From an uncultured cyanobacterium (lineage in GTDB: Bacteria > Cyanobacteriota > Vampirovibrionia > Gastranaerophilales > Gastranaerophilaceae): DNA of 6,954 nucleotides. The notes beneath the pieces were generated by a model that did no database searches, was not told the DNA's origin, and worked only from the letters and a program-made list of their open reading frames with translations. This document shows positions 1 to 6,533 of this stretch, piece after piece (the first letter of the stretch is position 1; the number at the start of each line of letters is the position of its first letter). Both the position numbers and the translations under genes were made by a program. The stretch is from positions 1 to 6,954 of the forward strand of contig CAMAML010000064.1 in the NCBI GenBank assembly GCA_945836835.1. Reading direction: 5' to 3'.

Positions 1-564
1 AAATCAATTTTTGAGAACGCAAAATTCTGTCTTAACAACGGAATAAAAATCGTCGTCGGAACGACGGGGCTAAAAGACGAAGAAATCAAGGTTTTGAAAA
101 ATCTTTCGGAAGAAAAAAATACGGGCTGTTTAATTGCCCCGAATTTTTCGACAGGAGCGGTTTTGATGATGATGTTTGCCCGTCAGGCGGCAAAATATTT
201 TGAAAACGCCGAGATAATCGAATTTCACCACAACCAAAAGAAAGACGCACCGTCGGGAACGGCAATCAAGACGGCACAGCTTATGGCGGAAGAAAACCCG
301 AATTTTGCAACGGGAAACTGCCCCGAAACCGAAACAATCGAGGGTTCAAGGGGCGGAACTTCTTACTCGAATATTCACGTTCATTCGGTCAGAATGCCGG
401 GGTATATGGCATCTCAAGAGGTTCTGTTCGGAGCTATGGGACAAACTCTCACTATCCGCCACGACTCTACGGACAGAAAATGCTATATGCCGGGAGTTTT
501 GCTTGCCGTAAAACACGTTGCCGAGCATAACGATTTTGTCTACGGGCTTGACAACATAATGTAA
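1..564 (+). CDS. dapB: 4-hydroxy-tetrahydrodipicolinate reductase, 3' part (5' end outside window)
   Basis: This cytoplasmic enzyme reduces 4-hydroxy-tetrahydrodipicolinate with NAD(P)H in the diaminopimelate/lysine pathway. The frame is open from base 1 to the TAA at 562-564, giving 187 codons. The family is usually about 265-275 residues, so roughly the first 80-90 residues (most of the nucleotide-binding fold) lie outside the window. The visible part has the G-T-T-G loop at codons 20-23 that contacts the cofactor. The catalytic block is E-F-H-H-N-Q-K, with His76, His77 and Lys80 matching the His-His and Lys of E. coli DapB. It is followed by D-A-P-S-G-T-A (codons 82-88), which binds substrate. 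The C-terminal block with R-M-P-G and Q-E-V-L-F-G is also typical. The TTG at 94 is internal, because conserved sequence lies before it. The residue pattern resembles cyanobacterial DapB. No frameshift is seen. Confidence 0.95.
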   Translation, partial: KSIFENAKFCLNNGIKIVVGTTGLKDEEIKVLKNLSEEKNTGCLIAPNFSTGAVLMMMFARQAAKYFENAEIIEFHHNQKKDAPSGTAIKTAQLMAEENPNFATGNCPETETIEGSRGGTSYSNIHVHSVRMPGYMASQEVLFGAMGQTLTIRHDSTDRKCYMPGVLLAVKHVAEHNDFVYGLDNIM

Positions 565-565
565 T

Positions 566-594
566 TTTACATCCCGCTATGTCTATGTTAAACT
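566..594 (+). promoter_or_regulatory. Putative sigma70-type promoter for lysS
   Basis: TTTACA (566-571) is followed by a 17-nt spacer and TAAACT (589-594). A TG dinucleotide at 586-587 gives an extended -10 form. It begins two bases after the dapB stop codon and would place the start of transcription near base 601, leaving a leader of about 30 nt before lysS. The -35 matches the consensus at 5 of 6 bases and the -10 at 4 of 6. It was found by eye, and readthrough from dapB could also supply lysS. Confidence 0.5.
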
Positions 595-631
595 AAATTT
601 TAGGAAGTTAAAAATAAAAAAGGATATTAAT

Positions 632-2134
632 ATGACTGAACAAAAACAAAACCATGAGCCAAATTCGGCAAAAGACCAAATTCGCCAGATACGTATCCAA
701 AAGCTGGCTGACTTGGCAGATAAAGGAATAAACCCGTATCCGTACGAGTTTAAGAAAACTGCGGATGCTACAGAGCTTCAGGAAAAATACAAAGACCTTG
801 AAGCGGGCGTTGAAACGGAAGATGTTTACTCCGTTGCAGGTCGTGTAATGGCTATCAGAAATACCGGCATGTTCATCGACTTATCGGATGCGTCGGGGAA
901 AATTCAGATTTTCTCGCACAAAGAAAACCTTTCGGAAGACCAAATTAAAGTGCTTAAGCTCGTCGACATCGGCGATATAGTAGGGTTTACGGGAACAATC
1001 AGAAGAACTCCGAGAGGGGAACTTTCGATTAAGTCTACGGAATTGACGATTTTGTCAAAATCGCTCCTGCCTCTGCCCGAAAAATTTCACGGATTAACGG
1101 ACGTCGAAACCCGTTACCGCCAAAGATACGTTGATATGATTGTCAACGAGGACGTGAGAAAAACATTCAGAACAAGAAGTTTAATCATCCAAAAAATCAG
1201 AGAATTTTTGACAAAAAGAGGGTTCTTGGAGGTTGAAACCCCGATGTTACATCCGCAGGCAGGCGGTGCAAACGCTCGTCCGTTCATCACTCACCACAAC
1301 ACGCTTGATATGGACATGTTCCTGAGAATTGCACCTGAACTTTACCTCAAAAGATTGATGGTCGGCGGAGTCAGCGAAAAGATTTTTGAGATTAACAGAA
1401 GTTTCAGAAACGAAGGTATCGACATTCGCCACAACCCTGAATTTACGATGATGGAGCTTTATCAGGCATACGTTGACTATAACGAGATGATGAAGTTGAC
1501 CGAAGAACTCGTGTCAACCGTTGCTCAAGAAGTTTTGGGAACGATGAAAATCACCTACGGCGACCATGAAATCGACTTGACACCGCCTTGGGACAGAAAG
1601 ACGATGATCGGTGCAATCAAAGAAAAAACGGGGATAGATTTTGCGGAATGCTACACGGTCGAAGATGCCAAAAACAAGGCAAAATCACTCGGAATTGACC
1701 CTGAAGATTGCGACAACTGGGGCAAGGTTATCGACCTAATCTTTGAAGAAAAGGTTGAGCCGGGGCTTATCCAACCTGTCCACATTATCGATTATCCTCG
1801 TGATATATCACCGCTGGCAAAAGTTCATAGGGATAACGACCGATTGACGGAAAGATTTGAAACCAGAGTAAACGGCTGGGAAATCGCAAACGCATTCTCC
1901 GAATTGACCGACCCGATTGACCAGAGAATGAGGTTTGAGGCTCAGGCGTTGGCAAAAGCCGGCGGAGACGAAGAGGCGATGGAAATCGACGAGGACTTTA
2001 TCTGTGCACTTGAACACGGCATGCCTCCTGCGGGCGGTTTGGGTATCGGAATTGACAGAATTGTCATGTTGTTGACAAATTCGCCGTCAATCCGTGACGT
2101 AATCGCGTTTCCGACCCTCAAAAAACGTCAGTAG
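632..2134 (+). CDS. lysS: Lysine--tRNA ligase, class II
   Basis: This cytoplasmic enzyme activates lysine with ATP and charges tRNA-Lys. The 500-residue length is normal for bacterial class II LysRS. After a helical N-terminal arm comes an anticodon-binding OB-fold at about residues 63-142, with the G-R-V-M-A-I-R strand. The class II catalytic core follows. Motif 1 lies near 186-205, ending in V-E-T-P-M-L. Motif 2 lies at about 252-277, with F-R-N-E-G-I-D and R-H-N-P-E-F-T-M-M-E-L-Y. Motif 3 lies at 468-480, with G-L-G-I-G-I-D-R. The block around A-R-P-F-I-T-H-H-N is also highly conserved. The ATG at 632 is preceded by AAGGA (620-624) with a 7-nt gap, which supports this start. It lies 67 nt after dapB, so lysine synthesis and lysine use are adjacent. 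It ends at an inverted repeat shared with the convergent gene. Confidence 0.98.
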   Translation: MTEQKQNHEPNSAKDQIRQIRIQKLADLADKGINPYPYEFKKTADATELQEKYKDLEAGVETEDVYSVAGRVMAIRNTGMFIDLSDASGKIQIFSHKENLSEDQIKVLKLVDIGDIVGFTGTIRRTPRGELSIKSTELTILSKSLLPLPEKFHGLTDVETRYRQRYVDMIVNEDVRKTFRTRSLIIQKIREFLTKRGFLEVETPMLHPQAGGANARPFITHHNTLDMDMFLRIAPELYLKRLMVGGVSEKIFEINRSFRNEGIDIRHNPEFTMMELYQAYVDYNEMMKLTEELVSTVAQEVLGTMKITYGDHEIDLTPPWDRKTMIGAIKEKTGIDFAECYTVEDAKNKAKSLGIDPEDCDNWGKVIDLIFEEKVEPGLIQPVHIIDYPRDISPLAKVHRDNDRLTERFETRVNGWEIANAFSELTDPIDQRMRFEAQALAKAGGDEEAMEIDEDFICALEHGMPPAGGLGIGIDRIVMLLTNSPSIRDVIAFPTLKKRQ

Positions 2135-2166
2135 TTTTTGAGCTTGCGGGCTTATGAATTTTTAAT

Positions 2167-2204
2167 ACCAAACGGGGCGAAGTTTTAACTTCGCCCCGTT
2201 TGGT
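2167..2204. terminator. Strong inverted repeat between convergent genes, probable bidirectional terminator
   Basis: Two perfect 18-nt arms (2167-2184 and 2187-2204) are separated by only TT. In RNA this folds as a stem of about 17 bp with a 4-nt loop and a GC-rich core (CGGGGCG / CGCCCCG). The outer ends are A-rich on the left and T-rich on the right, so both strands give a stem flanked by A and U residues, although neither has a long uninterrupted U run. It lies 32 nt after the lysS stop and 23 nt after the stop of the gene on the opposite strand, which is the expected place for a terminator serving both. Confidence 0.85.
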
Positions 2205-2227
2205 TTGTAATAGATAATATATTTCGC

Positions 2228-2779
2228 TTACGCTTGCTGAGGTGTTGTTGCGGGTTGCTCCGGAGTAATCGGGGTAACTTTGGCGTTAAGTTTTTTGAGT
2301 GAGTTTTGGAAATTCATTGTTGCGGTCACTTCGGGTAAATCCTTGCCGACTTGCGATTGGATGCGTTTTGCCCCAACGCTAAGAGTTCCGATAAAGCCGA
2401 CTACACCGCCTGCAATACCCGCCAAAATTCCAAGAGGATACTTCCAGGCGGTTTTCACCTTTGCAAACATCAAAATAAGCGGAGTTAAGCCCGTGGCAAG
2501 AGACACACCAAAAGATGCCAGCATTAAATTTTTAGTCTTTTTCTCGTATTTTGCCGATTTTTCCGCCAACTTTGAGTCGTCTATATTATTTATTGCCGAC
2601 TGAAAATTCTTATATGAATTTTCAAATTCAAAAGAATCTTTTGCATCAATATCTATCCTAAAACCTTCACCGTTACCGGCTTTTGCCTCATATATCTGAC
2701 GGCCGTTTTGAGGTTCGCCAACCTTCTCCAAGTTTCCTAGAGTCATTTTAGGGACACTTCCGAGCGTATTTACAGACAT
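2228..2779 (-). CDS. Unrecognised protein with two predicted membrane segments
   Basis: I do not recognise this 183-residue protein and assign no function. The N-terminal 80 residues are polar and probably soluble, with the stretch R-I-D-I-D-A-K-D-S-F-E-F-E-N at 41-54. A lysine-rich stretch (70-83) leads into a hydrophobic segment at about 84-106. A short basic loop follows, then a second hydrophobic segment at about 114-137. The second segment has glycines spaced four apart (G117, G121, G125 and G124, G128), which suits close helix packing. The tail at 168-183 is rich in proline, threonine and glutamine. There is no classical signal peptide, so the membrane hairpin is probably internal. AAGGTGG lies 4 nt before the ATG and supports the start. 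It is 86 nt downstream of rpe on the same strand and may have its own promoter. It is a real gene by its ribosome-binding site, its terminator and its protein-like composition. Confidence 0.8.
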   Translation of the reverse strand: MSVNTLGSVPKMTLGNLEKVGEPQNGRQIYEAKAGNGEGFRIDIDAKDSFEFENSYKNFQSAINNIDDSKLAEKSAKYEKKTKNLMLASFGVSLATGLTPLILMFAKVKTAWKYPLGILAGIAGGVVGFIGTLSVGAKRIQSQVGKDLPEVTATMNFQNSLKKLNAKVTPITPEQPATTPQQA

Positions 2780-2805
2780 AATACCACCTTCACATTTACT
2801 TCACA

Positions 2806-2834
2806 CGTATAAATATCAAAACCGAACAAAACAA
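2806..2834 (-). promoter_or_regulatory. Weak candidate promoter for the two-segment membrane protein gene
   Basis: On the minus strand TTGTTT (2834-2829) is followed by a 17-nt spacer and TATACG (2811-2806). Matches to the consensus are only 3 of 6 and 4 of 6, in an AT-rich spacer where such matches arise by chance. The 86-nt gap after rpe is wider than any gap within the upstream operon, which is why a separate promoter is considered. Confidence 0.3.
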
Positions 2835-2857
2835 AAAATTGCCCTTTTTCGGGGTTT
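2831..2857 (-). terminator. Possible weak terminator after rpe
   Basis: Read on the minus strand, CCCC, GAAAAA and GGGC form a short hairpin with about 3 G-C pairs. TTTTTT follows three bases later. It lies 9 nt after the rpe stop codon. The stem is too short to be convincing; it may be only partial termination or chance. Confidence 0.3.
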
Positions 2858-2865
2858 TGTAAAGT

Positions 2866-3510
2866 TTATTTAAGTGACAAAATCGCTTTTTCAATATTAT
2901 CCGACTTGTAGATATAACTTCCCGCAACAAGCGAGTTTGCACCGTTACCCTTACAAATTTCGGCTGTTTCTTTGTTAATCCCGCCGTCAACCTGAATAAT
3001 TATATCCTCGGATTTTTCTCTTATTTGGTTAATTTTTTCTGCACAATCAGCCATAAACATCTGACCGCCAAACCCCGGCTCAACCGTCATCACAAGCAAC
3101 ATATCAAGTTCCTCCAAAAACATGAAACACTTGTCGGCATGCGTTTTAGGCTTAATCGACATGCCTGCCTTCATCCCAAAAGATTTTATATACTTAATCA
3201 AATCCGAAATTTCATCTTCCTTAACCGCCTCATAATGAAACGTTAAAATGTCGGCTCCGGCATGTGCAAACGGTTCAACATATTTTCTCGGGTTTTCAAT
3301 CATCAAATGGACGTCAAGCGGGATTTTGGCAACTTTTTTAACCGACGCAACAACGGGAACTCCTATCGTAATATTCGGGACAAAATGCCCGTCCATAACA
3401 TCCACGTGCAACCAATCCGCACCCGAAACCTCGACCCTGTGTATATCCCTCTCAAGGTTTGCAAAATCCGCCGACAAAATAGACGGCGACACAATAATTT
3501 TACCCTTCAT
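2866..3510 (-). CDS. rpe: Ribulose-phosphate 3-epimerase
   Basis: This cytoplasmic TIM-barrel enzyme interconverts ribulose 5-phosphate and xylulose 5-phosphate in the pentose phosphate and Calvin pathways. The 214-residue length is normal. Family motifs appear in order: S-P-S-I-L-S-A-D-F (8-16), H-V-D-V-M-D-G-H-F-V-P-N (35-46), D-V-H-L-M (66-70), E-P-G-F-G-G-Q (144-150), Q-V-D-G-G-I-N (173-179) and the phosphate-binding A-G-S-Y-I-Y near 196-201. His35, Asp37, His68 and Asp175 match the metal ligands, and the two Asp residues are the expected acid-base pair. The start at 3510 overlaps the end of rnc by 11 nt. GGGAG lies 9 nt upstream inside rnc, which supports this start and suggests translational coupling. 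It is the last conserved gene of the operon. No photosynthetic gene is nearby, so a pentose phosphate role is more likely than carbon fixation. Confidence 0.97.
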   Translation of the reverse strand: MKGKIIVSPSILSADFANLERDIHRVEVSGADWLHVDVMDGHFVPNITIGVPVVASVKKVAKIPLDVHLMIENPRKYVEPFAHAGADILTFHYEAVKEDEISDLIKYIKSFGMKAGMSIKPKTHADKCFMFLEELDMLLVMTVEPGFGGQMFMADCAEKINQIREKSEDIIIQVDGGINKETAEICKGNGANSLVAGSYIYKSDNIEKAILSLK

Positions 3511-4204
3511 TTGCTATCGCTCCCAACTTTTTGCACGCCATATAAGCAGCGTGCTGTTCGGCATCTTTTTTTGACTTTCCCACGCCTTCTCCGACAAGCA
3601 CGTTTTGGTAATAAACTTTCACCGAAAACGTTTTGTTATGATCGGCTCCAACCGCCCCGACATGCTCATATACAGGTGTTTCCTTGGTTTTGCCCTGTGT
3701 GTATTCCTGTAAAATAGCCTTTGCGTTAAACCGTTCAAAATTTTTGTCCACATCCTCGATATAATCTTCAAACCACGTTTTTAAAACGGGGTAAAGCTCT
3801 TCGAGTTTTTCGTCCAAATAATAAGCACCCAAAACCGCTTCAAACGCACACGCCGTAACAGACTCCAGCCTGTTTACGCCCTGTTTTTTTTCATGCACAC
3901 TCGAAATTATCAAATTATTCAGCCCGATTTTTATCGCAATCTTAGATAAAGTATTGTCGGACACAACAATAGAGCGAATTTTCGACAACTGCCCCTCCGC
4001 ATAATCGGGATACTTGTCAAATAAAATCTTTGAAACAGTAAGTTTCAAGACCGCATCACCCAAATACTCCAACCGTTCGTAACACTCTTCATAAGGTAAA
4101 CCTTTTTCCTTGGTGCAGGAAGTATGCGTCAACGCCCTCCTAAAATTAAGCTCGTTTTCAGCCTTAATCCCAAAGATTTTTTCAACTTTTTCAGCCACAC
4201 ACAT
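3500..4204 (-). CDS. rnc: Ribonuclease III, with a Cys at a usual metal-binding Asp position
   Basis: RNase III cuts double-stranded RNA during rRNA maturation and mRNA processing. From the ATG at 4204 the protein has 234 residues, a normal length. The N-terminal nuclease domain has the signature E-R-L-E-Y-L-G-D-A-V-L, where Glu43, Glu46 and Asp50 match E. coli Glu38, Glu41 and Asp45. The second acidic motif reads A-C-A-F-E-A-V-L-G-A. Its Glu122 matches catalytic Glu117, but Cys119 (TGT, 3848-3850) sits where nearly all family members have Asp114. A double-stranded RNA-binding domain occupies about 161-230, ending in G-K-S-K-K-D-A-E-Q-H-A-A. The ATG overlaps the cdsA stop as TGATG, with AGAGG 9 nt upstream. 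A TTG one codon earlier (4205-4207) is also possible but is the weaker start codon. The end overlaps rpe by 11 nt. Confidence 0.95.
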   Translation of the reverse strand: MCVAEKVEKIFGIKAENELNFRRALTHTSCTKEKGLPYEECYERLEYLGDAVLKLTVSKILFDKYPDYAEGQLSKIRSIVVSDNTLSKIAIKIGLNNLIISSVHEKKQGVNRLESVTACAFEAVLGAYYLDEKLEELYPVLKTWFEDYIEDVDKNFERFNAKAILQEYTQGKTKETPVYEHVGAVGADHNKTFSVKVYYQNVLVGEGVGKSKKDAEQHAAYMACKKLGAIANEG

Positions 4205-5088
4205 CAAAACAAACCTCTAAAAAAATGTACAAAATCATTCAACAAGTCATTGTGGAAAATGAAATAGTAGGAAAAATAGTACATCACGGGAATTGTGAAT
4301 ATAAAACTGTCGGTTCTGTCCAAGAAACCGCCATGCCCCGGAAGAGAATGTCCCGAATCCTTAACCCCTGCATCCCGCTTGATTAACGACTCCGACAAGT
4401 CTCCAATTTGTGCAAATATCGTACACAAAAATCCTGCCAACGCCGCTAAATACCACTCCAACCCGAAACATGCCCCGACGATTACCGCCCCGATTACCCC
4501 GAAGAACATGCCACCGATTGAGCCTTCAACCGTTTTATTCGGGCTTATGACAGGTGCAAGTTTATGTTTTCCAAGTTTATTTCCTACGTAATAGCACCCC
4601 GTATCAGTCATTAAGATTGCCGTAAACATTAACACGACAAACCCCAACCCGTCCGCAAATCTCTCACAGCAGAGGTTTCTCAAGAAAATCAAATGCAAAG
4701 GACACCACCCGCAATAAACAATTCCCAAAAGGGTCGTTGCAACATTTGCGATATAAGGTTGACGCCCGCAAAAAAGCACCCACATAAATGAGGCTATTGC
4801 ACAGAAGGTAAGCAAAAGAGCGACCAGGTCAAAACGCTGAACGTAAGCTATCCACCCGAGCAAAAATTCCGCCAAAATCATAACCTTTATGCTCGGATAA
4901 AAACCTTTATGCTCAAGAATTTTAACGTACTCCTTCGTTGCAATGACAATGATTGTCAAAAGCATTGCAAGAATTGCAAATCCGCCGTACATAATACAAA
5001 GCATTACAATCGTTCCGAGGATAAACCCCGTCAACATTCTTGTCGCATTTTTGTTAAGCAGTCCGCTCTTTTGTTCTTCTTCCGCCAT
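4204..5088 (-). CDS. cdsA: Phosphatidate cytidylyltransferase (CDP-diacylglycerol synthase)
   Basis: This inner-membrane enzyme makes CDP-diacylglycerol from phosphatidate and CTP, the branch point for phospholipid synthesis. The 294-residue length is normal. The family signature fills residues 234-260, with S-L-I-K-R, K-D-S-G, P-G-H-G-G and L-D-R-T-D all present. The conserved region at 161-193 (T-D-T-G, S-P-N-K-T-V-E-G) precedes it. Most of the rest is hydrophobic, with about seven or eight likely membrane helices from residue 18 onward, after a short polar N-terminus. Ten cysteines are visible, including C-G-W-C at 126-129 and a Cys-Cys pair at 140-141, which is more than I expect for this family. 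The start codon overlaps the frr stop by one base (TAATG), and its own stop overlaps the rnc start as TGATG. The uppS gene that often lies before cdsA is absent. Confidence 0.97.
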   Translation of the reverse strand: MAEEEQKSGLLNKNATRMLTGFILGTIVMLCIMYGGFAILAMLLTIIVIATKEYVKILEHKGFYPSIKVMILAEFLLGWIAYVQRFDLVALLLTFCAIASFMWVLFCGRQPYIANVATTLLGIVYCGWCPLHLIFLRNLCCERFADGLGFVVLMFTAILMTDTGCYYVGNKLGKHKLAPVISPNKTVEGSIGGMFFGVIGAVIVGACFGLEWYLAALAGFLCTIFAQIGDLSESLIKRDAGVKDSGHSLPGHGGFLDRTDSFIFTIPVMYYFSYYFIFHNDLLNDFVHFFRGLF

Positions 5089-5666
5089 TATACAGTCATA
5101 ACCTCTTTTTCTTTTTCGGCAACCAAACTATCGATAATCCCCGTAAACTTGTCGGTCTGTTTTTGGATTTTATCTTGAGTGTCCTTTACCAAATCTTCGG
5201 GAAGTTTCTCTTCTTTTTCGATTTTCTTCAAATCGTCCGTCATATCGCGTCTGACGTTACGAATTGCGACCTTAGAGTCCTCTCCGATACGTTTAACGTC
5301 TTTGGAAATTTCACGACGTCTTTCTTCGGTCAAAGGCGGGAACGCCAATCTTATACAAATGCCGTCACTGTTTGGAGTAATTCCGATTTCCGCTTTAATT
5401 ATGGCTTTTTCGATTTCTTTCATAATCGACTTGTCGTAAGGGGTAATAACCAAAGTCGTACCTTCCTGTACGCTGACTTGAGCCATCTGTCTTAACGGCG
5501 TCGGAGCTCCGTAGTATTCCACGATAACCTTGTCCAAAATCATAGGATTAGCTCTGCCCGAACGGATTGAGCCAAACTCTCTTTTTAACTGGGCGATAGC
5601 TTTTTCCATTTTTTCTTCGCCGAACAGAAATAATTCTTCCAATTTTTCGTCTGCTAATTCTGACAT
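5088..5666 (-). CDS. frr: Ribosome recycling factor
   Basis: RRF works with EF-G in the cytoplasm to split the post-termination ribosome into subunits. The 192-residue length is slightly over the usual 185 because of about seven extra N-terminal residues. Domain I helices and domain II are both recognisable: I-R-S-G-R-A-N-P (34-41), V-E-Y-Y-G-A-P-T-P-L (49-58), P-P-L-T-E-E-R-R (110-117) and the helix with A-I-R-N-V-R-R-D (134-141), whose arginines are needed for ribosome binding in the family. The start at 5666 has AAAGGGA 5 nt upstream. A later Met at residue 20 would remove part of the first helix, so it is unlikely. It follows pyrH by 20 nt, the usual bacterial pairing, and its stop overlaps the cdsA start. 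Confidence 0.98.
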   Translation of the reverse strand: MSELADEKLEELFLFGEEKMEKAIAQLKREFGSIRSGRANPMILDKVIVEYYGAPTPLRQMAQVSVQEGTTLVITPYDKSIMKEIEKAIIKAEIGITPNSDGICIRLAFPPLTEERRREISKDVKRIGEDSKVAIRNVRRDMTDDLKKIEKEEKLPEDLVKDTQDKIQKQTDKFTGIIDSLVAEKEKEVMTV

Positions 5667-5686
5667 TTGAGTCCCTTTCTATATAA

Positions 5687-6409
5687 TTAACTGATGTAAG
5701 TACCTATTTCCTTGTGGTTAAGAATATCCGAAATCCCGTTTTCGGCATCGAAATCGAACACAACTATCGGCACGTTGTTCTGTTTACACAATGCACATGC
5801 CGAAGTATCCATAACCTTCAAATTGTTTCTTATAATATCGTCATAATAAATTTTGTCAAGTTTTTTTGCGTTAGGGTTTGTCTTAGGATCATCCGTATAA
5901 ACCCCGTCAACACCGTTTTTTGCCATAAGCATGGCTTCGGCGTTAATCTCGCTTGCCCTCAAAGCAGCCGCCGTATCAGTCGTAAAGAACGGGTTACCCG
6001 TTCCCGCCGCAAAAATAACAACACGCCCTTTTTCAAGATGTCTTATCGCCCTAAACCTTATGTAAGGTTCCGCAACCTGATTTATCGCTAAAGCACTCTG
6101 AACTCTGCACGAAACACCGAGTTGATTAAACGCACTCTGCAAAGCAATAGCGTTCATAACGGTTGCAAGCATTCCGACATAATCGCCGCTTGCCTGATCC
6201 ATGCCGAGTTTTGCACTGTTCTTCATCCCTCTGAAAATATTACCGCCGCCAACAACAACCGCAATTTCCGCACCTAAATCCTTTGCCTTCTTAATTTCCA
6301 TGGCAATCTTCTGCACGGGCTTCTGGTCAATCCCGAACTGCTGATCGCCCAACAACGCCTCTCCGCTGATTTTTATAAGAACTCTTTTGTATTTCAATTT
6401 ATTTTCCAT
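5687..6409 (-). CDS. pyrH: UMP kinase
   Basis: This cytoplasmic enzyme phosphorylates UMP to UDP, the first step from UMP to UTP and CTP. It belongs to the amino-acid kinase fold and is unrelated to eukaryotic UMP/CMP kinases. The 240-residue length is normal. Visible motifs are K-I-S-G-E-A-L (13-19), V-V-G-G-G-N-I-F-R-G (52-61), D-Y-V-G-M-L-A-T-V-M-N (77-87), the uridylate-binding G-T-G-N-P-F-F-T-T-D-T-A-A (136-148) and the ATP-side V-D-G-V-Y-T-D-D-P (167-175). The start at 6409 has AGAGGGG 7 nt upstream. It is the first gene of the pyrH-frr-cdsA-rnc-rpe run, immediately behind a good promoter. Its UDP leads on to CTP, which CdsA uses two genes later, although this does not prove a regulatory link. 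Confidence 0.98.
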   Translation of the reverse strand: MENKLKYKRVLIKISGEALLGDQQFGIDQKPVQKIAMEIKKAKDLGAEIAVVVGGGNIFRGMKNSAKLGMDQASGDYVGMLATVMNAIALQSAFNQLGVSCRVQSALAINQVAEPYIRFRAIRHLEKGRVVIFAAGTGNPFFTTDTAAALRASEINAEAMLMAKNGVDGVYTDDPKTNPNAKKLDKIYYDDIIRNNLKVMDTSACALCKQNNVPIVVFDFDAENGISDILNHKEIGTYIS

Positions 6410-6430
6410 TGTTATACCCCTCTTTTCCTA

Positions 6431-6459
6431 ATTCTACACAAAATAAAACGGATTGTAAA
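6431..6459 (-). promoter_or_regulatory. Sigma70-type promoter of the pyrH operon
   Basis: On the minus strand TTTACA (6459-6454) and TAGAAT (6436-6431) are separated by exactly 17 nt. Each hexamer matches the consensus at 5 of 6 bases. Transcription would start near 6424, leaving a leader of about 15 nt that is almost entirely the ribosome-binding site (AGAGGGG). It lies in the only long gap (158 nt) upstream of the operon. The leader is too short for a riboswitch or attenuator, so any control probably acts at initiation. Confidence 0.7.
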
Positions 6460-6513
6460 GTAAATTGAGATGCATTTTGAGAAAAAGTATCAGATGAAAT
6501 AATAAATATAATT

Positions 6514-6533
6514 GTTGGGGTTTGAAACCCAAA
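6514..6533 (-). terminator. Possible terminator of the right-edge gene
   Basis: GGGTTT, G and AAACCC form a palindrome at 6518-6530. With a bulged G it extends to TT and AA on the outside (6515-6532). On the minus strand it lies about 35 nt after the stop of the right-edge gene, followed by an AT-rich stretch that is not a clean U run. A second AAACCC directly beside it (6531-6536) could pair instead. It would separate that gene from the pyrH promoter. Confidence 0.4.

Noticed and set aside
94..564. Starting dapB at the TTG at 94
   Set aside because: The frame is open to base 1 and the conserved G-T-T-G loop lies before this codon, so the gene is cut by the window edge.
565..631. Riboswitch or T-box leader before lysS
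   Set aside because: The spacer is only 67 nt, has no convincing hairpin and no T-box sequence.
2280..2603. 107-codon open frame on the plus strand opposite the 183-residue membrane protein
   Set aside because: The minus-strand frame is longer and has a good ribosome-binding site and a terminator; the hydrophobic plus-strand translation mirrors the membrane segments.
3262..3717. 151-codon open frame on the plus strand across rpe and rnc
   Set aside because: It lies opposite two conserved genes, has a basic, low-complexity translation and no ribosome-binding site of note.
4205..4207. TTG as the rnc start
   Set aside because: An ATG directly follows, overlaps the cdsA stop as TGATG and has a suitable 9-nt gap to AGAGG; the difference is one residue.
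4295..4591. 98-codon open frame on the plus strand opposite cdsA
   Set aside because: It covers the CdsA signature on the other strand and is explained as a shadow of that conserved coding sequence.
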